A stretch of 64,000 nucleotides of DNA from Hyphomonas sp. CY54-11-8 (GCF_000682735.1 NZ_AWFD01000034.1:62001-126000); one strand, 5' to 3'. Shown: positions 1-9,409, counted from the first letter of the stretch. A program made the numbers and translations. The notes: generated by a model not told the origin, from the letters alone.

Positions 1-1088
<1,088 letters not shown>

Positions 1089-1102
1089 GCGGAGAGGGTC
1101 AT

Positions 1103-1960
1103 ATGGCTTACGAGCAGGTGCTTCTTGAGAAGGATGGCCCTGCGGCCATCATTACCCTCAACCGTCCGGAAAAGCTGAATGCGTTCACGAACCAGCTTGG
1201 CCGGGAACTCGCCGATGCAATCCGCGCCTGTGATGCAGATGATGACGTCCGCGGCATCATCATCACGGGCGCGGGCCGGCACTTCTGCGCAGGCGCAGAC
1301 ATTTCCGATGGTGCGGATGCCTTCGACACAAAGAGCGGAACAGGCGCGAAGAATTTCGGGACAACGGAGCCCGGCAAGGACCGGGACGGGGCAGGTTTTA
1401 TCGGGGTGATGTATGCCTGTCAGAAGCCGCTGATCGCGGCGTTCAATGGCGCGGCGGTTGGCGTCGGCATCACGATGGTGCTGCCGACCGATATCAAGAT
1501 CGCGTCGGAAAAGGCGAAGTTCGGATTCGTCTTCGCCCAGCGCGGCTTGCCGCCGGAAGCGGGCAGTGCATGGTTCCTGCCGCAGCTGGTCGGCCTGCCT
1601 CAGGCGCTGCGCTGGTGCATGACAGGCAGGGTTTTCGAGGCGCAGGAGGCTCTGGAAGGCGGCCTGATCAGCGAAATCCACCCGCCGGAAGAACTGTTGC
1701 CCGCGGCCAAGCGAATCGTTGCCGAGATTGCACAGAACACGGCGCCAGTCTCCGTCGCGCTCGTGCGACAGCTGCTCTGGAGATTCGGTCCGGAGGCCGC
1801 TCCGTTCGATTTGCTGAAAGTCGATGGCCAGTTCGCTCTGACGCTCGGATCATCGCCCGACGTGAAAGAGGGCGTCACGGCTTTCCTGGAGAAGCGCCCG
1901 CCGGCGTTTCCCGGCAAGGTCTCCTCCGACATGCCGGAAGGATATCCGTGGTGGAAGTAG
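1103..1960 (+). CDS. Enoyl-CoA hydratase/isomerase (crotonase) family protein
   Basis: A 285-residue crotonase-fold enzyme. The two oxyanion-hole segments are visible: HFCAGADI (60-67) and NGAAVGVGI (115-123). Glu152 in GLPPEAGSAW occupies the position of one catalytic Glu of true hydratases, while the second catalytic Glu is not obvious, so isomerase or another crotonase chemistry is possible. The start has GGAGAGG a few bases upstream and the gene follows the nitronate monooxygenase-like gene by 14 bases, consistent with one operon. The family is certain; the acyl-CoA substrate cannot be told from the sequence. Confidence 0.88.
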   Translation: MAYEQVLLEKDGPAAIITLNRPEKLNAFTNQLGRELADAIRACDADDDVRGIIITGAGRHFCAGADISDGADAFDTKSGTGAKNFGTTEPGKDRDGAGFIGVMYACQKPLIAAFNGAAVGVGITMVLPTDIKIASEKAKFGFVFAQRGLPPEAGSAWFLPQLVGLPQALRWCMTGRVFEAQEALEGGLISEIHPPEELLPAAKRIVAEIAQNTAPVSVALVRQLLWRFGPEAAPFDLLKVDGQFALTLGSSPDVKEGVTAFLEKRPPAFPGKVSSDMPEGYPWWK

Positions 1961-1976
1961 CAGAAACACAGATGAG

Positions 1977-2003
1977 CAGGCGCTGAAGGGCGCCTGTTCA
2001 TGG
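1977..2003 (+). terminator. Hairpin after the enoyl-CoA hydratase gene
   Basis: A perfect 7-bp stem, CAGGCGC (1977-1983) with GCGCCTG (1990-1996), and a 6-base loop, starting 16 bases after the stop codon. The tract after it is only weakly T-rich, so it may act as a poor intrinsic terminator or a transcript-end stabiliser. Confidence 0.45.
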
Positions 2004-2082
2004 TGTTTACATGGTGTATTCACAGTCTTCTTCTCGGTGCTGGGGCGCCGGAAAGTGTTGGATAAGAAGTGTGGGGAAGAGG

Positions 2083-2158
2083 TGGCTCCGCGAGTAGGAC
2101 TCGAACCTACGACCGGGCGATTAACAGTCGCCTGCTCTACCAACTGAGCTATCGCGGA
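2083..2158 (-). tRNA. tRNA-Asn (anticodon GTT)
   Basis: On the minus strand a complete 76-nt cloverleaf starts TCCGCGA at 2158. The acceptor stem pairs with 2087-2093, the discriminator base is G, and CCA is encoded (2083-2085). The anticodon loop reads CTGTTAA, giving anticodon GTT, and the T-loop GGTTCGAGTCC is canonical. It charges Asn and is a direct or indirect partner of the gatCAB amidotransferase encoded elsewhere in this window if no AsnRS is present. Confidence 0.97.
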
Positions 2159-2173
2159 ACAGCCGGAGAGGGG

Positions 2174-2201
2174 CTATTACCAGACCGCTCCACTGGTTCA
2201 A
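2174..2201 (-). promoter_or_regulatory. Candidate promoter of tRNA-Asn
   Basis: On the minus strand TTGAAC (2196-2201) and TAATAG (2174-2179) are separated by 16 bases and end 16 bases upstream of the tRNA 5' end. This fits a sigma-70-type promoter. Position and spacing are seen; activity is inferred. Confidence 0.5.
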
Positions 2202-2256
2202 GCCCTCTGATGCTGAGAACAACATAATTCTTTCAGATCGCAGCTGAAAAACGCAC

Positions 2257-2286
2257 AAAAAAAGGGCGGGAGACGTGTCTCCCGCC
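2257..2286 (-). terminator. Strong intrinsic terminator on the minus strand
   Basis: Read on the minus strand, GGCGGGAG pairs with CTCCCGCC (2265-2286) in a near-perfect GC stem, followed by a run of seven T (2257-2263 on plus as A). It could end the tRNA-Cys transcript, which would then carry about 190 nt of trailer, or a separate short RNA lying between the two tRNAs. Confidence 0.75.
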
Positions 2287-2326
2287 GAGGCGTTGGGTGA
2301 TGGTGGGTGTCTCCAAGAGAAGACAG

Positions 2327-2353
2327 GGTTAACAATCTGCGGAATTGGTTAAC
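2327..2353. promoter_or_regulatory. Paired GGTTAAC boxes (site 1 of 3)
   Basis: Two identical GGTTAAC words, at 2327-2333 and 2347-2353, are 20 bases apart start to start, i.e. on the same helical face. Similar pairs precede popZ and cpaB. The TTAA core recalls CtrA half-sites, but the CtrA consensus spacing (TTAA-N7-TTAA) is not met. Confidence 0.35.
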
Positions 2354-2478
2354 ACGATCTAAACGACTTGCCGAAAACTCGCATTTCTGCGTCAAGGATC
2401 GGAATTTTCTCCCGGCGCACGGAAGTGCCTGCGGAAAAACCGCATGAAAACAGGGGATTCTGTCGATTGAGGAAGGTC

Positions 2479-2552
2479 TGGAGGCCCCGGCCGGAATCGA
2501 ACCGGCGTACACGGATTTGCAATCCGCTGCGTCACCACTCCGCCACAGGGCC
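2479..2552 (-). tRNA. tRNA-Cys (anticodon GCA)
   Basis: A complete 74-nt cloverleaf on the minus strand starts GGCCCTG at 2552. The anticodon loop TTGCAAA gives GCA, the discriminator is T as expected for tRNA-Cys, CCA is encoded (2479-2481), and the T-loop GGTTCGATTCC is canonical. The seventh acceptor region tolerates one G-T pair. Confidence 0.96.
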
Positions 2553-2569
2553 ATGCCGGAAGCAGGCCT

Positions 2570-2596
2570 CCTAGCAACCTTCCGCGCGGCGTGCAA
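2570..2596 (-). promoter_or_regulatory. Candidate promoter of tRNA-Cys
   Basis: On the minus strand TTGCACG (2590-2596) and GCTAGG (2570-2575) are 14 bases apart, resembling the Caulobacter housekeeping promoter pattern TTGACGS-N10-14-GCTANAWC. The downstream element ends 18 bases before the tRNA. This is a motif match only. Confidence 0.4.
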
Positions 2597-2701
2597 TCTG
2601 CCGTTTTCATGCCTGTGCGCGTTTATCGCTGATTGCATGTCCGATGCTGCATGCTAAAGGGCTCCCAAGAGGAACATACGCACCCCGAAAGGCGAGAGCC
2701 C

Positions 2702-3355
2702 ATGAACTTCGAAGCCGCCCGTGAAATCATGGTCGACAGCCAGATCCGCCCGAACGACGTGTCGGATCCGGAATTCGTCCACGCTTTCCTGAACACGCCG
2801 CGAGAGGCTTTCGTCCCGGCCACCCGTAAACCGGTCGCTTACTCCGAACTCGAGATCGAAACCTCGGAGGGCCGCGCCCTCTGGACCCCGCGTGACACGG
2901 CGAAACTGCTGAAGGCGGCGGGTATCAAGCCCACGGATATCGTCCTCGTGATCGGGGCCGGTGCAGGCTACGAAACGGCCCTGATAAGCCACCTGTCCGA
3001 AACGGTGATTGCGCTGGAAGAAACGTCCGAACTGGTCGACGCCATGTCTGACCGCTTCGCCTCGCTGGGCTTCGACCGCGCCGTTGCCGTCGAGGGCAAA
3101 CTGGAAGAGGGGCTCCAGGATCAGGGTCCCTTCGACGTGATCTACGTTTGCGGCATGGTCGAAACAGTGCCGCAGGCCTGGAAGGACCAACTGGCTGAAG
3201 CCGGCCGCCTGGCAGTGGTGGAGTTCGAACAGGATGGGGTCGGCCGCGGTCGCGTCTACACCAAGGCAGGTGATACCGTGTCGTCACGCTACGCTTTCGA
3301 CGCCTTCCCGCCGAAATTTGCACAGTTCGACCGCAAAAAGGCATTTGTGTTCTGA
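2702..3355 (+). CDS. Protein-L-isoaspartate O-methyltransferase family protein
   Basis: A 217-residue class I SAM-dependent methyltransferase of the PCMT family. Motif I, VLVIGAGAGYE, lies at residues 81-91, and the N-terminal helix with VDSQIRPNDV and the TPREAFVP segment (32-39) is typical of the alphaproteobacterial PCMT-like clade found next to a TolC gene. Classic PCMTs repair isoaspartyl damage; this short clade is annotated by similarity and the repair activity is not certain. The ATG at 2702 follows AAAGGCGAGAG and removes an unlikely 23-residue extension. The tolC gene starts 116 bases downstream with its own promoter-like sequence. Confidence 0.8.
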   Translation: MNFEAAREIMVDSQIRPNDVSDPEFVHAFLNTPREAFVPATRKPVAYSELEIETSEGRALWTPRDTAKLLKAAGIKPTDIVLVIGAGAGYETALISHLSETVIALEETSELVDAMSDRFASLGFDRAVAVEGKLEEGLQDQGPFDVIYVCGMVETVPQAWKDQLAEAGRLAVVEFEQDGVGRGRVYTKAGDTVSSRYAFDAFPPKFAQFDRKKAFVF

Positions 3356-3427
3356 TTTTCGGGGCGCTCGGCGCTATCGTTAACTCCCCGGAAAAGTGAA
3401 CACTGTTCTCTGTAGCTGCTTGGCCTG

Positions 3428-3452
3428 TATAAAGGCGTGTAATTTTAATTAC
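3428..3452 (+). promoter_or_regulatory. tolC upstream region: -10-like box and AT-rich inverted repeat
   Basis: TATAAA at 3428-3433 is followed six bases later by GTAATT-TT-AATTAC (3439-3452), a perfect 6-bp inverted repeat around TT. It sits at the likely transcription start, 20 bases before the tolC ATG. Placement over the start site is what a repressor operator would show. No matching regulator gene is adjacent. Confidence 0.45.
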
Positions 3453-3471
3453 GGCATCTGAGGAGCCTCCC

Positions 3472-4749
3472 ATGACCTTGAAGTTTCGTATCCTTGCGGG
3501 CAGCGCGCTTGCCGGCCTGCTGGTGACCGGCCATGCGTCGGCCGAGACGTTGGAGGATGCGGTCTCCTCGGCAATCCTCTCCAACCCCCAGCTGGAATCG
3601 CAGCGCGTTGAATCGGACATTGCGCGGGAAACGCTAGAGCAGGCCCGGTCAGGCGGCCGCACCACCGTGACGATCGGTGGATCGGCTGGGTACCAGTATA
3701 CGGACACCAACTCTCCCTTCAGTGTCAGCAACGGCAATTCAGGCGCGTTCTCCTCGCAAGTCCAGGCGACCAAGCCGATCTATACCGGCGGACGCATCTC
3801 CGCCGGCATTCGTCAGGCCAAGGCCGGAATCAGCGCGGCAGATGCACAATATGATGCCGCTCAGCAGGACCTGATCCTGCAGGTTATCACGGCCTACATG
3901 GATGTTCGCCGAGACCGCGAGACGGTTTCTATCCGCGAGAACAATGTCGAAGTGTCGGCGGAACAGCTGCGTGCGGCCGAAGACCGTTTCGAAGTCGGCG
4001 TGGTGACGCGGACGGACGTGTCGCTTGCCCGCGCCAATTTTGAAGGCACACGCGCGTCGCTCGCAGGCGCCGAATCTGCCCTCGAGACGAGTCTTGCGAA
4101 TTACTCTTTCCTGACCGGGCTCACGCCCGGTGACCTGGCGCCGCCGCCGCCGGTTCCACCGCTGCCGCAGTCTCTGGAAGAAGCGACCCGGCTGGGACTG
4201 GACGCCAATCCGGACATGATCGCCGCCCGCCATTCGGAACGCGCCGCCATGGAAGCGATTGAAGCCGCCAAGGCGCAGGGGCGCCCGAGCGTAAACCTCG
4301 TTGGCACCGCACAGACCCAGTACTCGACGTTCGAATCACGGAATGTGCAGCAATCGTCGGTTTCCGGCGTCGTGCAGGGATCGATCCCGATCGTTACCGG
4401 CGGACTGGTGAAGAGCCAGACTAAGGCCGCGCGGCTTCGCCGGGACCAGGCCCGCCGTCAGATCGATGCGCTGGATCGCTCCATCCGGGCTCAGGTCGCG
4501 TCCGCATGGTATGGCTATGACGCGACTCTGCGGGCTATCGAGGCGTCCAAGCGCCAGGTGGATGCAGCCGAAATCGCCTATGACGGCGCCAAGGAAGAGC
4601 TGTCCGTTGGTGTCCGTACGACGCTGGATGTCCTGAATCAGGAACAGCAACTGTTCGAGGCCCGCCTTGCGCTCGTTCAGGCTGAACGGGATGCCTATGT
4701 TGCTGCGCACCAGCTGCTTCGGGCGACTGGCCAGCTGACGCAACCATAG
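3472..4749 (+). CDS. tolC: TolC-family outer-membrane efflux channel
   Basis: A 425-residue outer-membrane factor that forms the exit duct for type I secretion or tripartite efflux. A Sec signal peptide is visible (residues 1-24, ending in HASA before ETLEDAV). The mature chain shows the two homologous halves of OEP proteins: long helical segments rich in Glu/Arg/Ala (for example LEQARSGGR, AQYDAAQQDL, AKEELSVGVRTTLDVLNQEQQL) broken by the beta-strand segments of the barrel. The VGVRTTLDVLNQE motif in the second half is diagnostic of TolC-type proteins. The start has GAGGAG eight bases upstream. No inner-membrane partner is adjacent, as is common for a shared TolC. PCMT-tolC-popZ-valS order resembles Caulobacter. 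Confidence 0.92.
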   Translation: MTLKFRILAGSALAGLLVTGHASAETLEDAVSSAILSNPQLESQRVESDIARETLEQARSGGRTTVTIGGSAGYQYTDTNSPFSVSNGNSGAFSSQVQATKPIYTGGRISAGIRQAKAGISAADAQYDAAQQDLILQVITAYMDVRRDRETVSIRENNVEVSAEQLRAAEDRFEVGVVTRTDVSLARANFEGTRASLAGAESALETSLANYSFLTGLTPGDLAPPPPVPPLPQSLEEATRLGLDANPDMIAARHSERAAMEAIEAAKAQGRPSVNLVGTAQTQYSTFESRNVQQSSVSGVVQGSIPIVTGGLVKSQTKAARLRRDQARRQIDALDRSIRAQVASAWYGYDATLRAIEASKRQVDAAEIAYDGAKEELSVGVRTTLDVLNQEQQLFEARLALVQAERDAYVAAHQLLRATGQLTQP

Positions 4750-4766
4750 CTACCGGTCCTGAAAGA

Positions 4767-4793
4767 GGTTAACATTGTCAGGTCTTTGTTAAC
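4767..4793. promoter_or_regulatory. Paired GTTAAC boxes upstream of popZ (site 2 of 3)
   Basis: GGTTAAC (4767-4773) and GTTAACC (4788-4794) lie 20 bases apart by their TTAA cores, 60-87 bases before the popZ start. The pair also forms an inverted repeat. Position suggests promoter or regulator binding for popZ. Confidence 0.4.
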
Positions 4794-4853
4794 CCAATCG
4801 CCTTAGCGATCGTAAACAGAATCGACGACGTGAAAGCATATCAGGGGGCTCTG

Positions 4854-5537
4854 ATGGCCAACGAAGCACATAAGGAACCGACGATGGAGGAAATCCTCGC
4901 GTCGATCCGTAAAATCATCTCTGACGACGCGGCGGCGCCTGCGTCGGCCCCTCAGCCGGAGCCTGAAATCGCCAATGACGAGGATGACGATGTCAGCCTC
5001 GAAGAGGTGATGTTCGACGAAGACATCCGCGAGGAATCCTTCGAAGCGGAAGCTGCGCCGGAAGAGGCGGTTGAGCTGGAGATGGAAGCATTCGAAATCG
5101 AGGACTTCGCCGAAGAAGAGGCGCCTGCCGCGGCGCCGGAACCAGCCCAGAGCTTCGAATCCCTGCTTAGCGCATCGCGTTCGGCTGAATATGACCCTGA
5201 GCCGGAGCCCGAGCCCGTTCCAGAGCCTGTTGCGGTTGCGCCAGCTCCCGTCGAACCCAAACCGGCACCTGCGCCTGCGCCTGTGGAGAAAACAATGTCT
5301 GCATCGCCCGCTTACGACAATTCCTCGCTGACCGACGATTCGACCGCGAACGCCGCTGCCGGCGCGCTCGGCAAGCTGATCTCCAAGATGGATCTTGGCG
5401 GCAACAACACGCTTGAAGCGCTCGTCCGTGAGATGCTGCGTCCGATGATCAAGGAGTGGCTCGACGCCAACCTTGCATCGATCGTCGAACAGAAAGTCGA
5501 GGCAGAGGTAGAGCGGATCTCCCGCATGGCGCGCTAG
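4854..5537 (+). CDS. popZ: PopZ polar organizing protein (DUF2497 family)
   Basis: A 227-residue homologue of PopZ, which in Caulobacter self-assembles into a polar matrix that tethers the ParB-parS centromere and recruits regulators. The conserved N-terminal helix (EPTMEEILASIRKIISDD, residues 8-25) and the conserved C-terminal oligomerisation region (about 165-227, LGKLISKMD..., MIKEWLDANLASIVEQKVE) are both present. Between them is a long acidic then Pro-Glu/Pro-Ala spacer, the disordered part that sets condensate behaviour; it makes the protein longer than the Caulobacter 177 residues. The ATG at 4854 follows CAGGGGG; a GTG at 4830 is possible but less likely. valS follows, as in Caulobacter. 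Confidence 0.92.
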   Translation: MANEAHKEPTMEEILASIRKIISDDAAAPASAPQPEPEIANDEDDDVSLEEVMFDEDIREESFEAEAAPEEAVELEMEAFEIEDFAEEEAPAAAPEPAQSFESLLSASRSAEYDPEPEPEPVPEPVAVAPAPVEPKPAPAPAPVEKTMSASPAYDNSSLTDDSTANAAAGALGKLISKMDLGGNNTLEALVREMLRPMIKEWLDANLASIVEQKVEAEVERISRMAR

Positions 5538-5566
5538 CCTCTCCCGCCAAATTGTTTATAGGGAAG

Positions 5567-5593
5567 GGCGCGCCGCCACCGGCGCGCCTTTTT
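5567..5593 (+). terminator. Intrinsic terminator between popZ and valS
   Basis: GGCGCGCC (5567-5574) pairs with GGCGCGCC (5581-5588) across a 6-base loop and is followed by five T and a further T-rich stretch. It lies 30 bases after popZ and 27 bases before valS. Confidence 0.8.
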
Positions 5594-5619
5594 CTTTTAT
5601 CTGGAATACGCCCGAAACG

Positions 5620-8340
5620 ATGCTCGACCAAAGATTTGACCCCGCTGAAGCCGAACCCCGCCTGTATGAGGCGTGGGAGAACAAAGGCTGCTTCGAACCC
5701 TCCGGTGACACATCTGCGCAGGCCTATTCCATCGTCATTCCACCGCCAAACGTGACCGGCGTGCTTCACATGGGTCACGCGCTGAACAACACACTTCAGG
5801 ACATCCTGATCCGGTTCGAGCGCATGCGGGGCAAGAACGTCCTCTGGCAGCCGGGCACGGACCATGCGGGCATCGCCACACAGATGGTGGTCGAGCGCCA
5901 ACTCGCGCAGGAAGGCAATATGAGCCGCCGCGAAATGGGCCGCGAAGCCTTCGTCAACCGGGTCTGGGCCTGGAAAGCCGAATCCGGCGGGGCCATCGTG
6001 AACCAGCTGAAACGCCTCGGCGCCTCCTGCGACTGGAGCCGTGAGCGCTTCACCATGGATGAAGGGCTCTCGAAGGCTGTCACCAAGGTCTTTGTCGATC
6101 TCTACAACAAGGGCCTGATCTATCGCGACAAGCGGCTCGTGAACTGGGATCCGCACTTCCAGACGGCGATCTCGGACCTCGAAGTCGATCAGCGCGAAGT
6201 GAACGGCCATTACTGGCACCTGTGCTATCCGCTGGCAGATGGTGTCACATACGAGCACCCGGTCAAGGACGAGGACGGCAACGTCACCGGCACCGAGACG
6301 CGCGACTATATCGTTGTCGCCACTTCGCGTCCGGAAACCATGCTGGGCGATACCGGCGTTGCAGTGCACCCTGATGATCAGCGCTATGCCGGCCTCGTCG
6401 GCAAGTTCGTGGAGCTGCCGATTGTCGGCCGCCGTGTGCCGATTGTTGCGGACGAATATGCCAACCCGGAAAAAGGCTCAGGCGCGGTGAAGATCACCCC
6501 GGCGCATGACTTCAATGACTTCGAAGTCGGCAAGCGTGCCGGCCACACGCCGCTGAACATACTGACAGCAGTCGCTGCAATCGTTGACGGAGACGAAGCT
6601 GATGCGGCGGGCATTCCGGCAGCCTATCGCGGGCTCGACAGGTTCGATGCCCGCAAGAAAGTCGTCGAGGATTTCGAAGCCGCCGGCCTGCTGCAGGAAA
6701 TCGAGAACCTTAAGATCGAGCAGCCTTTCGGCGACCGCTCCAATGTCGTCATCGAGCCGTGGATGACGGACCAGTGGTATGTCGACGCCAAGACGCTGGC
6801 GCAGCCCGCCATTGCGGCTGTGCGCGACGGCAAGACGAAGTTCGTGCCGGAGAACTGGGAGAAGACCTATTACAACTGGATGGAAAACATCCAGCCCTGG
6901 TGCGTCTCCCGTCAGCTCTGGTGGGGGCACCGGATTCCGGCCTGGTACTCCGAAGAAGGCGAAATCTTCGTCGCCGCGTCCGCCGAGGAAGCGCAAGCCA
7001 TGGCTGGCGCGGGCGTCGATTTGAAACAGGAAGAAGACGTCCTCGACACCTGGTTCTCCTCAGCCCTCTGGCCGTTCTCAACGCAGGGCTGGCCGGACCA
7101 GACGGACGATCTCAAAACCTTCTTCCCGACAGCAACGCTCGTTACGGCCTTCGACATCATCTTCTTCTGGGTCGCCCGGATGATGATGATGAGCCTCGAA
7201 TTCATGGGCGAAGTTCCGTTCAAGGACGTCTATATCCATGCCCTCGTCCTCGACGAGAAAGGGCAGAAGATGTCGAAGTCCAAAGGGAACGTCATGGACC
7301 CGCTGGAACTGGTCGACGAGTATGGCGCCGACGCGTTGCGCTTCACCATGGGCCGCATGGCCGGACAGGGCCGTAACATCCGCCTTTCCAAGCAGGCGGT
7401 CGAAGGGAACCGGAACTTCTCGACGAAGCTCTGGAACGCCGCTCGTTTCGCCGAGATGAATGAGTGTGGCGCCCCGGGGGAGATCGACTTCAACGAAATC
7501 CAGAGCCCGGTGAATCGCTGGATCCTCGGCGAACTTACCCAGTGTGTGGCGGACGTCGGCAAAGGCATCGAGGACTACCGCTTCGACGATGGTGCAGGCG
7601 CGATCTACCGCTTTGTCTGGAACACGTTCTGCGACTGGTATCTCGAACTGATCAAGCCGCTGCTCGGCGGAATGGATGATGCCGCCAAATCCGAAACGCG
7701 TATGGTTTGCGGCTATGTGCTCGACGAGACGCTGAAGCTGCTGCACCCGTTCATGCCGTTCGTGACGGAAGAGCTGTGGGATCGCCGCGCGCCGGGCCGC
7801 GTCGCCGACCAGGGCTTCCTGATGGGGCAGCAGTGGCCGGCGTTCACCGGCTTCCATGATGATGCGGCCGCAGAGGAAGTGGACTGGGTCATCGGCCTGA
7901 TAACGGAGCTGCGCTCGCTGCGTAATGATCTCGGCGTGCCGGCTGGGGCAAAGATCCCACTCGCGCTGGTCAAGGCGGGGGCGGAGATCGAAGACCGCGC
8001 CATGCGGCATGAAGATGTCCTCAAACGTCTTGCGCGCCTCGAAGACATCGCTTTCACCGATGCGACGCCGGAAGGCGCCGTGACTGCCGTGTTCGGCGAG
8101 ACCGTCGCTGCGCTTCAGATTGCCGACTTCGTGGACATCGCCGAAGCCCGCAAACGGCTCGACAAGGAACTCGGCCAGATAGAGAAGGACATCACGTCCA
8201 CCGAGAAGAAGCTTTCCAACGAGAATTTCGTTGCCCGCGCGCCGGAAGAGATCGTGGAAGAGAACCGCCAACGTCTCGTCGATTGGGCAGCGCGGCGCGA
8301 AAAGCTGGCTGCGGCACGAAAGGGGCTTGAAGGTCTCTGA
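5620..8340 (+). CDS. valS: Valyl-tRNA synthetase
   Basis: A 906-residue class I aminoacyl-tRNA synthetase charging tRNA-Val. Visible landmarks in order: the HIGH-type signature in PPPNVTGVLHMGHA (41-54); the CP1 editing domain (about 190-360, with TSRPETMLGDT and the downstream ITPAHDFNDFEVG); WCVSRQLWWGHRIP; KMSKS in GQKMSKSKGN (Lys550); the helical anticodon-binding domain; and a C-terminal coiled-coil arm (about 840-906, LDKELGQIEKDI...). The length is normal for alphaproteobacterial ValRS. A terminator separates it from popZ, so valS probably has its own promoter in the short gap. Confidence 0.98.
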   Translation: MLDQRFDPAEAEPRLYEAWENKGCFEPSGDTSAQAYSIVIPPPNVTGVLHMGHALNNTLQDILIRFERMRGKNVLWQPGTDHAGIATQMVVERQLAQEGNMSRREMGREAFVNRVWAWKAESGGAIVNQLKRLGASCDWSRERFTMDEGLSKAVTKVFVDLYNKGLIYRDKRLVNWDPHFQTAISDLEVDQREVNGHYWHLCYPLADGVTYEHPVKDEDGNVTGTETRDYIVVATSRPETMLGDTGVAVHPDDQRYAGLVGKFVELPIVGRRVPIVADEYANPEKGSGAVKITPAHDFNDFEVGKRAGHTPLNILTAVAAIVDGDEADAAGIPAAYRGLDRFDARKKVVEDFEAAGLLQEIENLKIEQPFGDRSNVVIEPWMTDQWYVDAKTLAQPAIAAVRDGKTKFVPENWEKTYYNWMENIQPWCVSRQLWWGHRIPAWYSEEGEIFVAASAEEAQAMAGAGVDLKQEEDVLDTWFSSALWPFSTQGWPDQTDDLKTFFPTATLVTAFDIIFFWVARMMMMSLEFMGEVPFKDVYIHALVLDEKGQKMSKSKGNVMDPLELVDEYGADALRFTMGRMAGQGRNIRLSKQAVEGNRNFSTKLWNAARFAEMNECGAPGEIDFNEIQSPVNRWILGELTQCVADVGKGIEDYRFDDGAGAIYRFVWNTFCDWYLELIKPLLGGMDDAAKSETRMVCGYVLDETLKLLHPFMPFVTEELWDRRAPGRVADQGFLMGQQWPAFTGFHDDAAAEEVDWVIGLITELRSLRNDLGVPAGAKIPLALVKAGAEIEDRAMRHEDVLKRLARLEDIAFTDATPEGAVTAVFGETVAALQIADFVDIAEARKRLDKELGQIEKDITSTEKKLSNENFVARAPEEIVEENRQRLVDWAARREKLAAARKGLEGL

Positions 8341-8383
8341 CCTTCAGGTCCAACCTGCTGTCAGATGGACAGGAGGCTTTCCC

Positions 8384-9388
8384 ATGATTTTTCGGCCGCT
8401 TCTCGCGGCAGCCGCGATTTTCCTCGCGGGCTGCCAGGTTTCGCCTGTGAACGCTGAGCCGCCGGAAGCGCCACAATGGCGTCTCGCGATTCATGGCGGG
8501 GCTGGCGTTATCACGCGCGGTTCCATGACGCCGGAGCAGGAAGCGCTTTACAAGGCAGGCCTGCAGGAAGCGCTGGAAGCAGGGGCCGAAGTCCTGCGCA
8601 ATGGCGGCAGCGCACTCGACGCGGCGCAGGCGGCAGTTATCCCGATGGAGAACAACGAGATCTTCAATGCGGGCAAGGGCGCGGTCTTCACCGCTGCCGG
8701 TACGCACGAGCTGGATGCCTCCATCATGGAAGGCAGCACGCGCAATGCCGGTGCCGTGGCGGGTGTGACGATTGTGAAGAATCCGATCCTCGCAGCGCGG
8801 GCCGTCATGGACAATTCCGAACATGTGATGTTCGCCGGCCCCGGCGCCGATGCGTTTGCTGAAGCGCAGGGGCTGGAAACGGTTCCGAACACTTATTTCG
8901 ACACCGAGCGGCGCCGCAAATCGCTGGAACGCGTACTGGAGACGATGTCCCGTACTGCGGCCGACAAGCATGGTACGGTTGGCGCCGTTGCCATCGACGC
9001 GGATGGCAACATTGCTGCTGCGACGACAACCGGCGGCATGACGGCCAAAACTGCCGGACGTGTCGGCGACTCGCCGCTGATCGGCGCCGCGACTTATGCC
9101 GAGAATGGTGTCTGCGGCGTCTCCGCGACAGGGCATGGCGAATATTTCATCCGTGTCGGTGTCGCCAAGACGATCTGCGACCGGGTGAAGCTGGCCGGAG
9201 AAAGTGTCGGCGAGGCAGCGCAGGTCGCGCTGGATGAGGTAGCTGCCCTCGGAGGAGATGGCGGTGTCGTGCTGGTGGATGGCCAGGGTGATGTCGATTT
9301 CGTCTTCAACAGCGAAGGCATGTATCGCGGATGGATCGACGCTGACGAATCCTGGGTTGCGATCTATGGCGACGAAGCAGACGAGTAA
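8384..9388 (+). CDS. Isoaspartyl peptidase / L-asparaginase (Ntn-hydrolase), predicted lipoprotein
   Basis: A 334-residue plant-type asparaginase / beta-aspartyl peptidase. The family autocleaves before a catalytic Thr: here KHGTVGAV with Thr198, followed by the substrate loop ATTTGGMTAK and GATYAENGVCGVSATGHGE. RLAIHGGAGVI (33-43) is the family N-terminus. Ahead of it is a lipoprotein signal with lipobox LAGC (14-17), so the enzyme is predicted to be anchored in an envelope membrane instead of cytoplasmic. ATG 8384 is chosen because ACAGGAGG precedes it. It may salvage isoaspartyl dipeptides or exogenous Asn. A GNAT gene follows by 21 bases. Confidence 0.9.
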   Translation: MIFRPLLAAAAIFLAGCQVSPVNAEPPEAPQWRLAIHGGAGVITRGSMTPEQEALYKAGLQEALEAGAEVLRNGGSALDAAQAAVIPMENNEIFNAGKGAVFTAAGTHELDASIMEGSTRNAGAVAGVTIVKNPILAARAVMDNSEHVMFAGPGADAFAEAQGLETVPNTYFDTERRRKSLERVLETMSRTAADKHGTVGAVAIDADGNIAAATTTGGMTAKTAGRVGDSPLIGAATYAENGVCGVSATGHGEYFIRVGVAKTICDRVKLAGESVGEAAQVALDEVAALGGDGGVVLVDGQGDVDFVFNSEGMYRGWIDADESWVAIYGDEADE

Positions 9389-9409
9389 GTGCAGTTCCGG
9401 AGGTCTTCC

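Larger units (their letters stand above)
2159..2478. other. Spacer between two tRNA genes, with regulatory-looking content
   Basis: This 320-base stretch has no convincing protein-coding gene. It holds the tRNA-Asn promoter (2174-2201), a minus-strand terminator (2257-2286), a pair of GGTTAAC boxes (2327-2333 and 2347-2353), and on the minus strand a TTGACGC element at 2389-2395. The element-to-terminator interval would fit a small RNA, but no matching -10 element at usual spacing was found. Confidence 0.4.

Noticed and set aside
4767-4794. Calling the GTTAAC pairs CtrA sites
   Set aside because: The spacing differs from TTAA-N7-TTAA; a CtrA role is only a guess.
4920-5300. Acidic and Pro/Glu-rich repeats in popZ as a separate repeat element
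   Set aside because: They are the disordered linker of PopZ, not a DNA repeat family.
7078-8271. A 397-codon antisense frame inside valS
   Set aside because: Antisense to conserved ValRS domains, no independent signal.
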